From Hydrogenophaga sp. (GTDB lineage: Bacteria > Pseudomonadota > Gammaproteobacteria > Burkholderiales > Burkholderiaceae_C), in assembly GCF_026125785.1 (NCBI RefSeq), contig NZ_JAHCKL010000013.1, positions 1-64,000 of the forward strand: a stretch of DNA of 64,000 bases. The letters are read 5' to 3'. The position numbers were made by a program, and so were the translations under genes. Under the pieces are notes generated by a model, which saw only the letters and a list, made by a program, of their open reading frames with translations, was not told the DNA's origin and ran no database searches. Shown piece by piece: positions 26,967 through 36,320 of the stretch (position 1 is its first letter; each line of letters opens with the position of its first letter).

Positions 26967-27449
26967 ATGGACCTGATTCTGTGGCGACACGCCGAGGCCC
27001 AAGAACACCCGGATCCTCTGGCAGGGCTGCCGGGTGATGCGGCCGACATGGCGCGCCGCCTGACGGCGCGGGGCGAAAAGCAGGCCGCGCGCATGGCGTC
27101 CTGGCTTGACCGTCAACTGCCGGATGGCGCTCGCATCTGGTGCAGCCCTGCGCAGCGTTGCGAGCAGACCGCGCTGGCACTGGGACGCAAATACAAGCTG
27201 CGCGCCGAGATCGCCCCCGATGCCGACCCGCTTGCCCTGCTGGAGCTGGTGCAATGGCCCATGGGACGGTCGCCGGTGGTGGTGGTAGGCCACCAGCCTA
27301 CCCTGGGGCGCGTGGTGGCGCGGCTGCTGCACCTGGCCGACCCGGAATGCCCTGTGAAAAAAGGGGCCGTGTGGTGGCTGCGTCATCGCGAGCGCAGTTC
27401 CGTGGAGCAGACGGTGGTGGTCACCGTGCAGACTCCCGAGCTCGTCTGA
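26967..27449 (+). CDS. SixA-like phosphohistidine phosphatase
   Basis: A 160-residue histidine-phosphatase protein. The phosphate pocket RHAEA has Arg7 and nucleophilic His8; a second conserved His lies in VVVGHQPTLGRV. E. coli SixA dephosphorylates phosphohistidine proteins such as ArcB or NPr. Its position just after ppk1, with a strong GGGGAGGG site, suggests co-expression with polyphosphate synthesis; SixA-like genes beside ppk1 are common in betaproteobacteria. Target unknown. Confidence 0.85.
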   Translation: MDLILWRHAEAQEHPDPLAGLPGDAADMARRLTARGEKQAARMASWLDRQLPDGARIWCSPAQRCEQTALALGRKYKLRAEIAPDADPLALLELVQWPMGRSPVVVVGHQPTLGRVVARLLHLADPECPVKKGAVWWLRHRERSSVEQTVVVTVQTPELV

Positions 27450-27467
27450 TCCGCGCGGGCGCCGGTT

Positions 27468-27863
27468 TCAGGCCGCCTTTTTCCTGGCGGCCGTCTTCTT
27501 GACAGCGGGGGCGCGCTTGGCGGGCGCTTTCCGAGCAGCGGTGGTCTTGACGACGGCCTTGGCCGTGGCAGGTTTTTGCGCTGCCTTGGCGGGCGTCTTC
27601 ACCGGCGCCGCTTCCTCGACCTTGGGCCGACCGGTCTTGAGCGTGGGCACGGCGGCCAGAGCGGCCTTGAACCCGGCGTCGTTGAGCCCTTGCAGGACCA
27701 CCAGTCCCGCGCGCAGCAGTTCGCTCTTCTTCACGCTGGTGCCCAGTGCAATCGCGCGGGTCTTGAGTGCCTCGATGGCGGCAAACTCGTTCTTGGGGAT
27801 GGTGAAGCTGTCGCGCACCAGCTTGGGCTTCTTGGGGTTGCTCTTGCTGTTCTGACTGGCCAT
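27468..27863 (-). CDS. Histone H1-like Lys/Ala-rich protein
   Basis: A 131-residue protein in two parts. Residues 1-75 form a compact region (VRDSFTIPKNEFAAIEALKTRA, KKSELLRAGLVVLQGL) resembling a ribbon-helix-helix or small DNA-binding fold. Residues 80-131 are an Ala/Lys/Pro-rich tail with AKP/KTAA/KKA motifs, as in histone H1-like bacterial proteins such as AlgP and HctB. It lies between ppk1-sixA and ppx and follows ppx by 98 bases on the same strand. AlgP-type proteins have been tied to polyphosphate granules in Pseudomonas, so a DNA-polyphosphate organising role is a reasonable guess. Confidence 0.7.
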   Translation of the reverse strand: MASQNSKSNPKKPKLVRDSFTIPKNEFAAIEALKTRAIALGTSVKKSELLRAGLVVLQGLNDAGFKAALAAVPTLKTGRPKVEEAAPVKTPAKAAQKPATAKAVVKTTAARKAPAKRAPAVKKTAARKKAA

Positions 27864-27898
27864 GAAAGGACTCCGGGTGGTTGCAAAGAACCGGATTT

Positions 27899-27918
27899 TA
27901 AACCGTATATACGGTTTA
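27899..27918. promoter_or_regulatory. 20-bp perfect palindrome before the H1-like gene
   Basis: taaaccgtatatacggttta is a perfect inverted repeat centred 36 bp before the H1-like start, in a short AT-rich island. Its half-site, AAACCGTATA, looks like a dimeric repressor operator. If the H1-like N-terminus is a ribbon-helix-helix, autoregulation is the simplest model. Confidence 0.55.
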
Positions 27919-27961
27919 TACTGTTATGGCAAACGCGTGACGTTTCAATGACAAATAGGTT

Positions 27962-29446
27962 TCAGCGAATGTCCGCGGTGAACTTCCAGACGGTCTTTTG
28001 CCAGGCCAGAACCTCTTCGCCCAGCAGCCAGGCGGACTGCGGGTACCGTCTGGCCCAGCCCGGGTTGGTCGAGAGTTTGAAGGCGCGTGGCTTGTAGCTC
28101 AGCTTGATTGACTGATGCTCCGGCAACTGGCGGGCATGGCACAGCAAAACCGCCAGTCGCAGCGCCATCAACTGTTTGGCGAACAGCTCGTCCTGCAGCG
28201 ACTCCTCCAGCTTGCGCAGCTTGCCACGTTGACCCAGCACGAGCTGGCTCATGCGGTGCAGTTCCAGTAGGGAGAACCCGCGCGCGTCCACGTTGTCCAG
28301 GATGTAGGCGCCGTGGTGATGCGAGCGTTCGTGCGATATGTGGGTGCCGATCTCATGCAGCCGTGCCGCCCAGGCCAGCTTTTGCGAATAGCGTTCATTC
28401 TGGGCATCTTGCGCGGCGATCTGGTAGAAGAGGGCGGTGCTGACGTCGCTCACGCGCTGTCCCTGCGCCTCGTCCACCGAGAAATGATTGGCCAGCCACA
28501 GCACGGTGCGCTCGCGGACATCGCCACCATCGGTTTCGCGGTCGATCAGGTCGTACAACGCTCCATGGCGCAGCGCCCCTTGCGCGGGCAGCATCTGTTC
28601 TATGCCAAACAGGTCGAAGATGGCGCGCAACACACTGACCCCACCGCCGATGACCGGGCGGCGGTCGTCCTTGAGGCCCTCCAGCCGTATCTGGTCGGTG
28701 CTGCCGGACTTGATCATGCGGTCCACCAGCCAGTCCAGTCCCGAGCGGGTGATCACGCCCGTTGCCCAGCCGTTGGCGCCCAGTATGTCCGCTACCGCGT
28801 TGACGGTTCCCGAGGAGCCATAGGCCACGGTCCATTCGGACGGCGGGAACTTGTCCAGGGCATCGTCAATGACCGCCTTGGCCGCGACCTCCGCTGTCTT
28901 GAAGGCCGCCGCACTGAACTGGCCTCGCGGGAAATAGCGGGTAGACCAGGCCACGCTGCCCAGGTGGTAGGACTCCATGGTGCGCGCCCGGTAGCCTTCG
29001 CCCAGGATCATCTCGGTGGAGCGGCCGCCGATGTCGACAACCAGGCGCCGCTCATCCGAGTGCGGCAGCAGGCGAGACACCCCTTGGTAGATTAGCCGGG
29101 CTTCCTCATAACCGGAGACGACCTCGATCGTGAAGCCCAGAATGGCCTGGGCCTTGCGCAGGAACTCGTCCCGGTTCTTGGCCTCCCGCAAAGTCTGGGT
29201 GGCAACGGCCCGCACCTGCTGCTTCTTGAAGCCGTGCAGACGCTCGGCGAAGCGGGCCAGGCATTCCCAACCGCGCTCCATGGCAGCCTGGCTGAGTACT
29301 TTTTCCTCATCCAGCCCATTGCCCTGGCGCACGGTCTCCTTGAGGTATTCGATGCGCTCTATATGGCCGGAGTGGTAACGCCCGATCTCCAGGCGAAAGC
29401 TGTTGGAGCCGAGGTCGATGGCGGCGAGGAGGGTACCGTTTTGCAT
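27962..29446 (-). CDS. ppx: Exopolyphosphatase / Ppx-GppA phosphatase
   Basis: A 494-residue protein that removes terminal phosphates from polyphosphate (and possibly pppGpp). The ASKHA phosphate-1 motif AAIDLGSNSFRLEIG is at the N-terminus, VDIGGRSTEMILG is the phosphate-2 motif, and an HD-like C-terminal half contains RLHEIGTHISHERSHHHGAYI. ATG 29446 is chosen because the family starts directly before 'lAAIDLGSNS'; an ATG 63 bases further upstream is possible. It is divergent from pstS over about 200 bp. Confidence 0.95.
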   Translation of the reverse strand: MQNGTLLAAIDLGSNSFRLEIGRYHSGHIERIEYLKETVRQGNGLDEEKVLSQAAMERGWECLARFAERLHGFKKQQVRAVATQTLREAKNRDEFLRKAQAILGFTIEVVSGYEEARLIYQGVSRLLPHSDERRLVVDIGGRSTEMILGEGYRARTMESYHLGSVAWSTRYFPRGQFSAAAFKTAEVAAKAVIDDALDKFPPSEWTVAYGSSGTVNAVADILGANGWATGVITRSGLDWLVDRMIKSGSTDQIRLEGLKDDRRPVIGGGVSVLRAIFDLFGIEQMLPAQGALRHGALYDLIDRETDGGDVRERTVLWLANHFSVDEAQGQRVSDVSTALFYQIAAQDAQNERYSQKLAWAARLHEIGTHISHERSHHHGAYILDNVDARGFSLLELHRMSQLVLGQRGKLRKLEESLQDELFAKQLMALRLAVLLCHARQLPEHQSIKLSYKPRAFKLSTNPGWARRYPQSAWLLGEEVLAWQKTVWKFTADIR

Positions 29447-29575
29447 GCGAGACGGGGCGGTCGGGCCGGGAACGGCCCATGGGATGGGCGCTGAGCGTGA
29501 GACAGCCCGCATTGTGACGCATGCCCGGGCCACTGGCAGCCCGCCCGGCCCGTTTCTGTGTGTGACGCCACCGTG

Positions 29576-29609
29576 ATGTCACATGCCTGTCATATTGCCT
29601 GCCTAGAGT
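29576..29609 (+). promoter_or_regulatory. Pho box and -10 for pstS
   Basis: ATGTCAC-ATGC-CTGTCAT (29576-29593) matches the PhoB consensus at 6/7 and 7/7 with the right 11-bp period. Ten bp downstream is a -10-like TAGAGT (29604-29609). This is the best Pho box in the window and is expected for the pst operon. Confidence 0.8.
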
Positions 29610-29647
29610 CCTCCTTGTTCCCCTTTACCCAACGCAAGGAGTCTCGA

Positions 29648-30679
29648 ATGTTCACCAAACGCACCTTCCTCAAGAGCGTGGCCGCCGCCGCCATGGCGAC
29701 CGCCGCCATGGGCTCCGCCCTGGCCGCCGACATCACCGGCGCAGGTGCCTCCTTTCCCTTCCCGGTCTACGGCAAGTGGGCCGAGGCCTACAAGAAGGAG
29801 ACGGGCATCGGCCTGAACTACCAGTCCATCGGTTCGTCCGGCGGCATCCGTCAGATCCGTGCCAAGACCGTGGCCTTTGGTGCCACCGACGCCCCGATGT
29901 CGGGTGCCGACCTGGAGAAGGACGGCCTGGTCCAGTTTCCCGCCATCATCGGTGGCACCGTGCCGGTGTTCAACCTGGACGGTTTCAAGCCCGGTGAACT
30001 GCGCGTGACGGGGCCCGTGCTGGCGGAAATGTTTATGGGCACCATCAGCAACTGGAACGACGCCAAGCTGGCGGCCCTCAACCCGGGCAAGAAGCTGCCG
30101 GACCAGGCCATCACCGTGATCCACCGTTCGGACGGTTCGGGCACCACCTTCAACTTCACCGACTACCTGAACACGGTCAGCAAGGACTGGGCGGACAAGG
30201 TGGGCAAGGGTGCGGCGGTCAAATGGCCTGCAGCGTCTTCGGTCGGCGGCAAGGGCAACGAAGGCGTTGCTGCCAACGTGAGCCGCGTCAAGGGTTCTCT
30301 GGGGTACGTGGAATACGCCTACACCAAGAAGAACAACATGCCGTTCCTGCAGATCCAGAACAAGGACGGCAAGTACGTTAGCCCGGACGACAAGTCGTTC
30401 GCCGCCGCGGCTGCCGGCGTGGACTGGTTCAGCGTGCCGGGCATGGGCGTTTCCATGGTCGACGCCAAGGGTGCCGAGAGCTGGCCCATCAGCACGGCGT
30501 CCTTCATCCTGATGTACAAGGTGCCGGTCGACAAGGCCCAGTCCGCCGAAGTGCTCAAGTTTTTTGACTGGTCTTTCAAGAGCGGCAAGCAGATGGCCGC
30601 CGATCTGGACTATGTGGCTCTGCCCGACAGCCTGACCAACGAGATCCGCTCCAAGGTCTGGAGCCAGATCCAGAAGTAA
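29648..30679 (+). CDS. pstS: Phosphate ABC transporter substrate-binding protein PstS
   Basis: A 343-residue periplasmic phosphate-binding protein. The signal peptide is KRTFLKSVAAAAMATAAMGS, ending ALAA, with ADITGAGASFPFPVY directly after cleavage, as in all PstS. Phosphate-contact motifs SSGGIRQI, FGATDAPM and RSDGSGTTFNFTDYL are intact. The ATG has GCAAGGAG upstream. First gene of pstSCAB-phoU-phoB-phoR, under the Pho box. Confidence 0.97.
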   Translation: MFTKRTFLKSVAAAAMATAAMGSALAADITGAGASFPFPVYGKWAEAYKKETGIGLNYQSIGSSGGIRQIRAKTVAFGATDAPMSGADLEKDGLVQFPAIIGGTVPVFNLDGFKPGELRVTGPVLAEMFMGTISNWNDAKLAALNPGKKLPDQAITVIHRSDGSGTTFNFTDYLNTVSKDWADKVGKGAAVKWPAASSVGGKGNEGVAANVSRVKGSLGYVEYAYTKKNNMPFLQIQNKDGKYVSPDDKSFAAAAAGVDWFSVPGMGVSMVDAKGAESWPISTASFILMYKVPVDKAQSAEVLKFFDWSFKSGKQMAADLDYVALPDSLTNEIRSKVWSQIQK

Positions 30680-30689
30680 GCTGGGCTGT

Positions 30690-30711
30690 GGCATCCACCC
30701 GGGTGGGTGCC
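30690..30711 (+). repeat. Intercistronic inverted repeat between pstS and pstC
   Basis: GGCA-T-CCACCC / GGGTGG-G-TGCC can fold into a strong stem. Hairpins here are usual in pst operons and are thought to let pstS be made in excess of the membrane parts by protecting the upstream mRNA or attenuating read-through. Confidence 0.5.
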
Positions 30712-30749
30712 GCAGCAGGCCTGGCTGAAGCCATCGCAACGGAGTCAAC

Positions 30750-31748
30750 ATGAACGTGGGAACCACCATGAGTTCGCAACCAGTGCCTGTGGAGTCGGGC
30801 AACCCGGACATGCTGTCGATCGCCAGGCGGCAGCGCATCGAGGACGTCGTTTTCCACCGGGTGACGCAAGGCTTCTCCCTGTTGGTTCTGGTGGCGCTTC
30901 TGGGCATCATCATTTCCCTGTTCATCAACGCCTGGCCGGCATTTCAGAAGTTCGGCATCGGCTTCCTGTGGCGCGTCGAATGGGATGTGGTCAATGAAGA
31001 GTTCGGAGCCGCGATAGCTATCGTCGGCACGCTGCTGAGCGCAGGCATCGCCTTGTTGATCGCCGTTCCTCTGGCGTTTGGCATCGCGCTGTTTCTCACG
31101 GAGAACTGTCCCGTCTGGCTGCGCCGACCCTTGGGCACCGCCGTGGAACTGCTGGCGGCCGTGCCCTCCATCATCTATGGCATGTTCGGCCTGTTCGTTT
31201 TCGCGCCGCTGTTTGCCGACCACGTGCAACCTGGCATCCAGGGCCTGCTGGGCAGCATGCCGCTGATCGGGCCTTTGTTTGGCGGTGCCACCAACGGTAT
31301 TGGCATCCTGGCGGCGGGCATCGTCCTGGCGTTCATGATCCTGCCCTTCATCGCGGCCGTGATGCGCGACGTGTTCGAGATCGTGCCGCCCATCCTGCGC
31401 GAGTCGGCCTACGGGCTGGGTTGCACCACCTGGGAAGTGGTGCGTCGCGTGGTGCTGCCTTACACACAGAAGGGCGTGATCGGCGGCGTCATGCTGGGGC
31501 TGGGCCGCGCGCTGGGCGAGACCATGGCCGTTACTTTCGTGATCGGCAACGCCAACCGTTTGCCAACATCGCTGTTCTCGCCGGGGACCTCGATCGCGTC
31601 CACCCTGGCCAACGAGTTTGGCGAGGCCGCTGACTTCCATCTTTCTGCCCTGTTCGCGCTGGGCTTCCTGCTCTTCGTCATCACTTTCGTGGTGCTGGCT
31701 GCGGCCAAGGTGCTGGTGCTGCGCGCCGAGAAAGCCAAGGGCCTGTGA
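30750..31748 (+). CDS. pstC: Phosphate ABC transporter permease PstC
   Basis: A 332-residue inner-membrane permease with six predicted helices (first at about 38-58). The cytoplasmic EAA-type coupling loop is [32 protein letters not shown] 30750 follows CGGAGTCA; a second ATG at 30768 is possible. It pairs with PstA to form the phosphate channel. The pstA start region follows closely. Confidence 0.96.
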   Translation: MNVGTTMSSQPVPVESGNPDMLSIARRQRIEDVVFHRVTQGFSLLVLVALLGIIISLFINAWPAFQKFGIGFLWRVEWDVVNEEFGAAIAIVGTLLSAGIALLIAVPLAFGIALFLTENCPVWLRRPLGTAVELLAAVPSIIYGMFGLFVFAPLFADHVQPGIQGLLGSMPLIGPLFGGATNGIGILAAGIVLAFMILPFIAAVMRDVFEIVPPILRESAYGLGCTTWEVVRRVVLPYTQKGVIGGVMLGLGRALGETMAVTFVIGNANRLPTSLFSPGTSIASTLANEFGEAADFHLSALFALGFLLFVITFVVLAAAKVLVLRAEKAKGL

Positions 31749-31783
31749 GTCGGCCACGATCCTCCAACGCAACGGACGACCCC

Positions 31784-32638
31784 ATGGAATTCAACCGAAC
31801 CCTCTACAAGCGCCGCCAGCGTGCCAACACCGTCGGACTCACCCTGTCCATGGGGGCCATGGTGCTGGGCCTTTTCGTGCTGCTCTGGATCCTGAGCGTG
31901 CTGTTCTCCAACGGCTTCAAGGCGCTGGACTGGAACCTGTTTACCCATTCCACGCCGGCACCGGGCAGCGACGGCGGCGGGCTGGCCAATGCCATCGTGG
32001 GCAGCCTGATGATGGTTGGGTTTTCGGTGCTGGTGTCGACGCCGGTCGGCATCCTGGCGGGCATCTACCTGGCCGAGTACGGTGACCGCAGCCGGGTGGC
32101 CGAGCTCACCCGCTTTGTCACGGACATCATGCTTTCGGCTCCCTCCATCGTGCTGGGCCTGTTCGTCTACGCCATTGCGGTGGCCACGGTGGGCAAATTC
32201 TCGGGCTGGGCGGGCAGCCTGGCGCTGTCGCTGATCGCCGTGCCGGTGGTCGTGCGCACCACCGAGAACATGCTTCGCCTGGTGCCCGGCAGCCTGCGCG
32301 AAGCGGCGTTCGCCCTCGGCGCACCGCGCTGGAAGGTGGCCACCATGGTCACGCTGCGCGCGGCCAAGAGCGGCGTCATGACCGGCCTGCTGCTGGCGGT
32401 TGCTCGTATCAGCGGGGAGACCGCGCCGCTGCTGTTCACCGCGCTGAACAACCAGTTCTTCAGCACCGACATGGGCGGGCCCATGGCCAACCTGCCGGTG
32501 GTGATCTTTCAGTTCGCGCTCAGTCCCTACGACAACTGGATTCGCCTGGCCTGGGCCGGCGCGCTTCTCATCACGCTCTCGGTGCTGCTGCTCAACGTGG
32601 TGGCCCGCGTGTTCCTGCGGGAAAAGAAAGCCGGTTGA
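31784..32638 (+). CDS. pstA: Phosphate ABC transporter permease PstA
   Basis: A 284-residue permease starting at ATG 31784 (MEFNRTLYKRRQ); an upstream in-frame GTG overlapping pstC would add 13 unconserved residues. Six helices are visible, and the coupling loop is EAAFALGAPRWKVATMVTLRAAKSGVMTG. The periplasmic segment DWNLFTHSTPAPGSDGGGLANAIVGS is typical of PstA. Confidence 0.96.
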   Translation: MEFNRTLYKRRQRANTVGLTLSMGAMVLGLFVLLWILSVLFSNGFKALDWNLFTHSTPAPGSDGGGLANAIVGSLMMVGFSVLVSTPVGILAGIYLAEYGDRSRVAELTRFVTDIMLSAPSIVLGLFVYAIAVATVGKFSGWAGSLALSLIAVPVVVRTTENMLRLVPGSLREAAFALGAPRWKVATMVTLRAAKSGVMTGLLLAVARISGETAPLLFTALNNQFFSTDMGGPMANLPVVIFQFALSPYDNWIRLAWAGALLITLSVLLLNVVARVFLREKKAG

Positions 32639-32677
32639 GCCTCGCCACCCCTTCACGTCACACACGAAACCCACGCC

Positions 32678-33484
32678 ATGGACATGACCATGCCCGACCT
32701 CGCCCCCAATCCCTCCACCAAGCCTGCGGCCAGGAATGCGCTGGAGTTGCATGACCTGAATTTCTACTATGGCAAGTTCCAGGGTCTGAAGAACGTCAAC
32801 CTCCATATCGAGGAGCGCAAGGTCACGGCTTTCATCGGGCCTTCAGGCTGTGGAAAATCCACGCTCCTGCGTACCCTCAACCGCATGTACAGCCTCTACC
32901 CGGGGCAACGTGCCGAAGGCCGGATCCTGTTCTATGGCCAGGACATTCTTGATCCCAAACAGGACATCAACCTGCTGCGCGCCCGTATCGGCATGGTGTT
33001 TCAGAAGCCCACGCCGTTCCCGATGTCGATCTACGACAACATCGCCTTCGGAGTGAAACTCTACGAAAGCCTGGACAAGAGCGACATGGACGATCGCGTG
33101 GAGTGGGCTCTTTCCAAGGCGGCGCTGTGGAACGAGGTGAAGGACAAGTTGCACCAGAGCGGCCTTTCGCTCTCCGGTGGCCAGCAGCAGCGGCTGTGCA
33201 TTGCGCGCAGTGTGGCGGTCAAGCCCTCGGTCTTGTTGCTGGACGAGCCCACCTCCGCGCTGGATCCGATTTCCACGGGCAAGGTGGAAGAGCTGGTGCA
33301 TGAACTCAAGCAGGACTACACCATCGCCATCGTCACGCACAACATGCAGCAGGCGGCGCGTTGCAGCGACTACACGGCCTACATGTACCTGGGCGAGTTG
33401 GTCGAGTTCGGCACCACCGAACAGATTTTCTTCAAGCCCAGCAAGACAGCCACGGAAGACTACATCACCGGGCGCTTCGGCTGA
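32678..33484 (+). CDS. pstB: Phosphate ABC transporter ATPase PstB
   Basis: A 268-residue ABC ATPase that drives phosphate import. Walker A is GPSGCGKST at 54-62, the signature is LSGGQQQRL, and Walker B is [12 protein letters not shown]. The PstB-specific [12 protein letters not shown] and [17 protein letters not shown] are present. With PstCA and PhoU it also forms the phosphate-status signal to PhoR. Confidence 0.97.
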   Translation: MDMTMPDLAPNPSTKPAARNALELHDLNFYYGKFQGLKNVNLHIEERKVTAFIGPSGCGKSTLLRTLNRMYSLYPGQRAEGRILFYGQDILDPKQDINLLRARIGMVFQKPTPFPMSIYDNIAFGVKLYESLDKSDMDDRVEWALSKAALWNEVKDKLHQSGLSLSGGQQQRLCIARSVAVKPSVLLLDEPTSALDPISTGKVEELVHELKQDYTIAIVTHNMQQAARCSDYTAYMYLGELVEFGTTEQIFFKPSKTATEDYITGRFG

Positions 33485-33509
33485 TCGGCACACTTTCGGG
33501 AGACACCCC

Positions 33510-34211
33510 ATGAGCGACAAACACATTTCCAGCCAGTTCGATGTCGAACTGAACTCCATCTCCACGCAGGTGCTTGAAATGGGCGGCCTGGTGGAATCCC
33601 AACTGCACCAGGCGGTCTATGCCTTGGTCAACATGAGCCTGGAGTCGGCCGAGCAGGTGATCGAGAACGAGAACCGGATCAACCAGATGGAGCTGCAGAT
33701 CGATCACGAGATCATCTCGACCATAGGCCGCCGTCAACCCACCGCGCGCGACCTCCGTTTCCTGATGGCCATCTCACGCACCACCCAGAACCTGGAACGT
33801 GCAGGCGATGAGGTGGCGCGCATCGGTCGCATGGTCAAATCCATCATCGAAGGCGGATCTCCCCGCAGCCTGCCGATTTCCGAACTGCGCGTGGCCGCCG
33901 ACCTGGCGGCGGCGCTGCTGCGCAAGGCGCTGGACTCCTTTGCCCGGCTGGACACCACCATGGCGGTGGCGATCATCAAGGGTGACAATGAGATCGACAA
34001 CGAGTACAACGGTTTCCTGCGCAAGCTCATCACCTACATGATGGAAGATCCTCGCACCATCTCTCCCAGCCTGGACCTGCTGTTTCTGGCCAAGTCCATC
34101 GAGCGCGTGGGCGATCACGCCAAGAACATTGCAGAGCAGATCATCTTTATCGTCAAGGGCGAGGACGTGCGCCATACGCCCATGGCCAAAGTGGAGTCGG
34201 TGGTCGGATGA
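33510..34211 (+). CDS. phoU: Phosphate regulator PhoU
   Basis: A 233-residue protein of two three-helix PhoU repeats, each with the metal-binding E/DxxxD pattern: RTTQNLERAGDEVARI and LDLLFLAKSIERVGDHAKNIAEQ. PhoU links PstB to PhoR and keeps PhoR in phosphatase mode when phosphate is plentiful. GGGAGAC precedes ATG 33510, 25 bases after pstB. Confidence 0.96.
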   Translation: MSDKHISSQFDVELNSISTQVLEMGGLVESQLHQAVYALVNMSLESAEQVIENENRINQMELQIDHEIISTIGRRQPTARDLRFLMAISRTTQNLERAGDEVARIGRMVKSIIEGGSPRSLPISELRVAADLAAALLRKALDSFARLDTTMAVAIIKGDNEIDNEYNGFLRKLITYMMEDPRTISPSLDLLFLAKSIERVGDHAKNIAEQIIFIVKGEDVRHTPMAKVESVVG

Positions 34212-34224
34212 AAGTGGTGTGCAG

Positions 34225-34237
34225 ATGTTCAGAACAT
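34225..34237. repeat. ATGTTC-A-GAACAT inverted repeat in phoU-phoB gap
   Basis: A perfect 6-bp inverted repeat around one base in the 61-bp gap before phoB. It could be an operator giving phoBR separate control, since no Pho box or clear promoter is seen in this gap. Confidence 0.3.
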
Positions 34238-34272
34238 GCGGCCGTGAGGCTGGTTGACGCTGGAGGCGTGGC

Positions 34273-35000
<728 letters not shown>

Positions 35001-35004
<4 letters not shown>

Positions 35005-36320
35005 CCCGGCGTGCGATCGAGCTGCTGCTCCTGGTGGCGCTGGGAGCGGTGCTGGGCTGGGTGCAAAGCTCAGCCGGCTGGACCTTTGCTGGCGGGTTGA
35101 CGGGCGCGTTGGCCTGGTCGTTCATCGATGGCCTGCGCGCGCGCCGCGTGGTGCGCTGGCTGGGCAAGGCCGATAGCGCGCGGGCGCCACGCATCGGCGG
35201 CACCTGGGGCGAGGTGATTGACCGTTGCCGCAAGCTCATCAAGAAGCTGGAGAAAAAGGCCCAGAACAGCGATGCGCGGCTCGAGGACTTTCTGGCCGCC
35301 ATCCAGGCGTCTCCCAACGGTGTGATCCTGCTGGACTCGAGCGGTCGCATCGAATGGTCCAATCTCACGGCGGCCAATCACCTCGGCTTCGATCCCCAGC
35401 GCGACCTGGGTCAGTATGTGCGCAACCTGGTGCGCAATCCCGCATTCACCGCCTACCTCGCGGGCGGTGACTACAGCTTCGAGATCCAGATCGATGGTCC
35501 CGGTCCCCGACCATCGCAACCCACCAAGATATCCACCCAGCTTCATCCTTACGGCAAGAAGCGCAAGCTCATGCTCACGCGCGACGTCACGGCCGTGCAG
35601 TTGGCGGAAGCCATGCGGCGTGATTTCGTGGCCAACGTCTCGCATGAGATCCGCACGCCACTGACCGTGCTCAGCGGTTTCGTGGAGACCATGCAAACCA
35701 TTCCTTTGGACGAGGCCGACCGGGCGCGCTACCTGGAGCTCATGAGCCAGCAGGCGCAGCGCATGCAGACACTGGTGAGCGACCTGCTGACGCTCTCGCG
35801 GCTGGAAGGCAGTCCTGCTCCCGGGCAGGGCGAGTGGATTGATGCCGAGGAACTGCTCACCCATGTACTGCAGGAGGCCAAAGGCCTCACGCTCGCCATC
35901 GCTCAGACGCCTCACGATATCGACGCGGTGGCCGGGCCAGGGCTGTGGGTGTCCGGCGCCAAGACCGAGCTGCTCAGTGCCATGTCCAACCTGTTGAGCA
36001 ACGCCGTGCGCTACACGCCGGGCGGCGGCCGCATCCGTGCCGGCTGGCGGATGCGGGAAGACGGTGGGGCGGAGTTCTTCGTCACCGACAGCGGTCCTGG
36101 CATTGCCGCCGAGCATCTGCCGCGCCTGACCGAGCGCTTCTACCGTGTGGACCGCAGCCGTTCACGGGAGACAGGTGGTACGGGCCTGGGGCTCGCGATC
36201 GTCAAGCACGTTGCCCAGCGCCATGGTGGCCGCATCGAGGTGCAAAGCACATTGGGCGAGGGGTCGACCTTTGTGATCGCGCTGCCGGCGTCCCGCGTGC
36301 GCGAGCGCGTCAGCGGTTGA
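35001..36320 (+). CDS. phoR: Phosphate sensor histidine kinase PhoR
   Basis: A 439-residue kinase with an N-terminal membrane region (LLLLVALGAVLGWV and an adjacent helix), a PAS domain (about 90-190: LDSSGRIEWSNLTAANHLG), the HisKA His215 in VSHEIRTPL, and an ATPase domain with NLLSNAVRYTPGG, DSGPGIA and GTGLGLAIVKH. It lacks a large periplasmic domain, as expected for PhoR, which reads Pst/PhoU status rather than external phosphate. Coupled to phoB. Confidence 0.96.
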
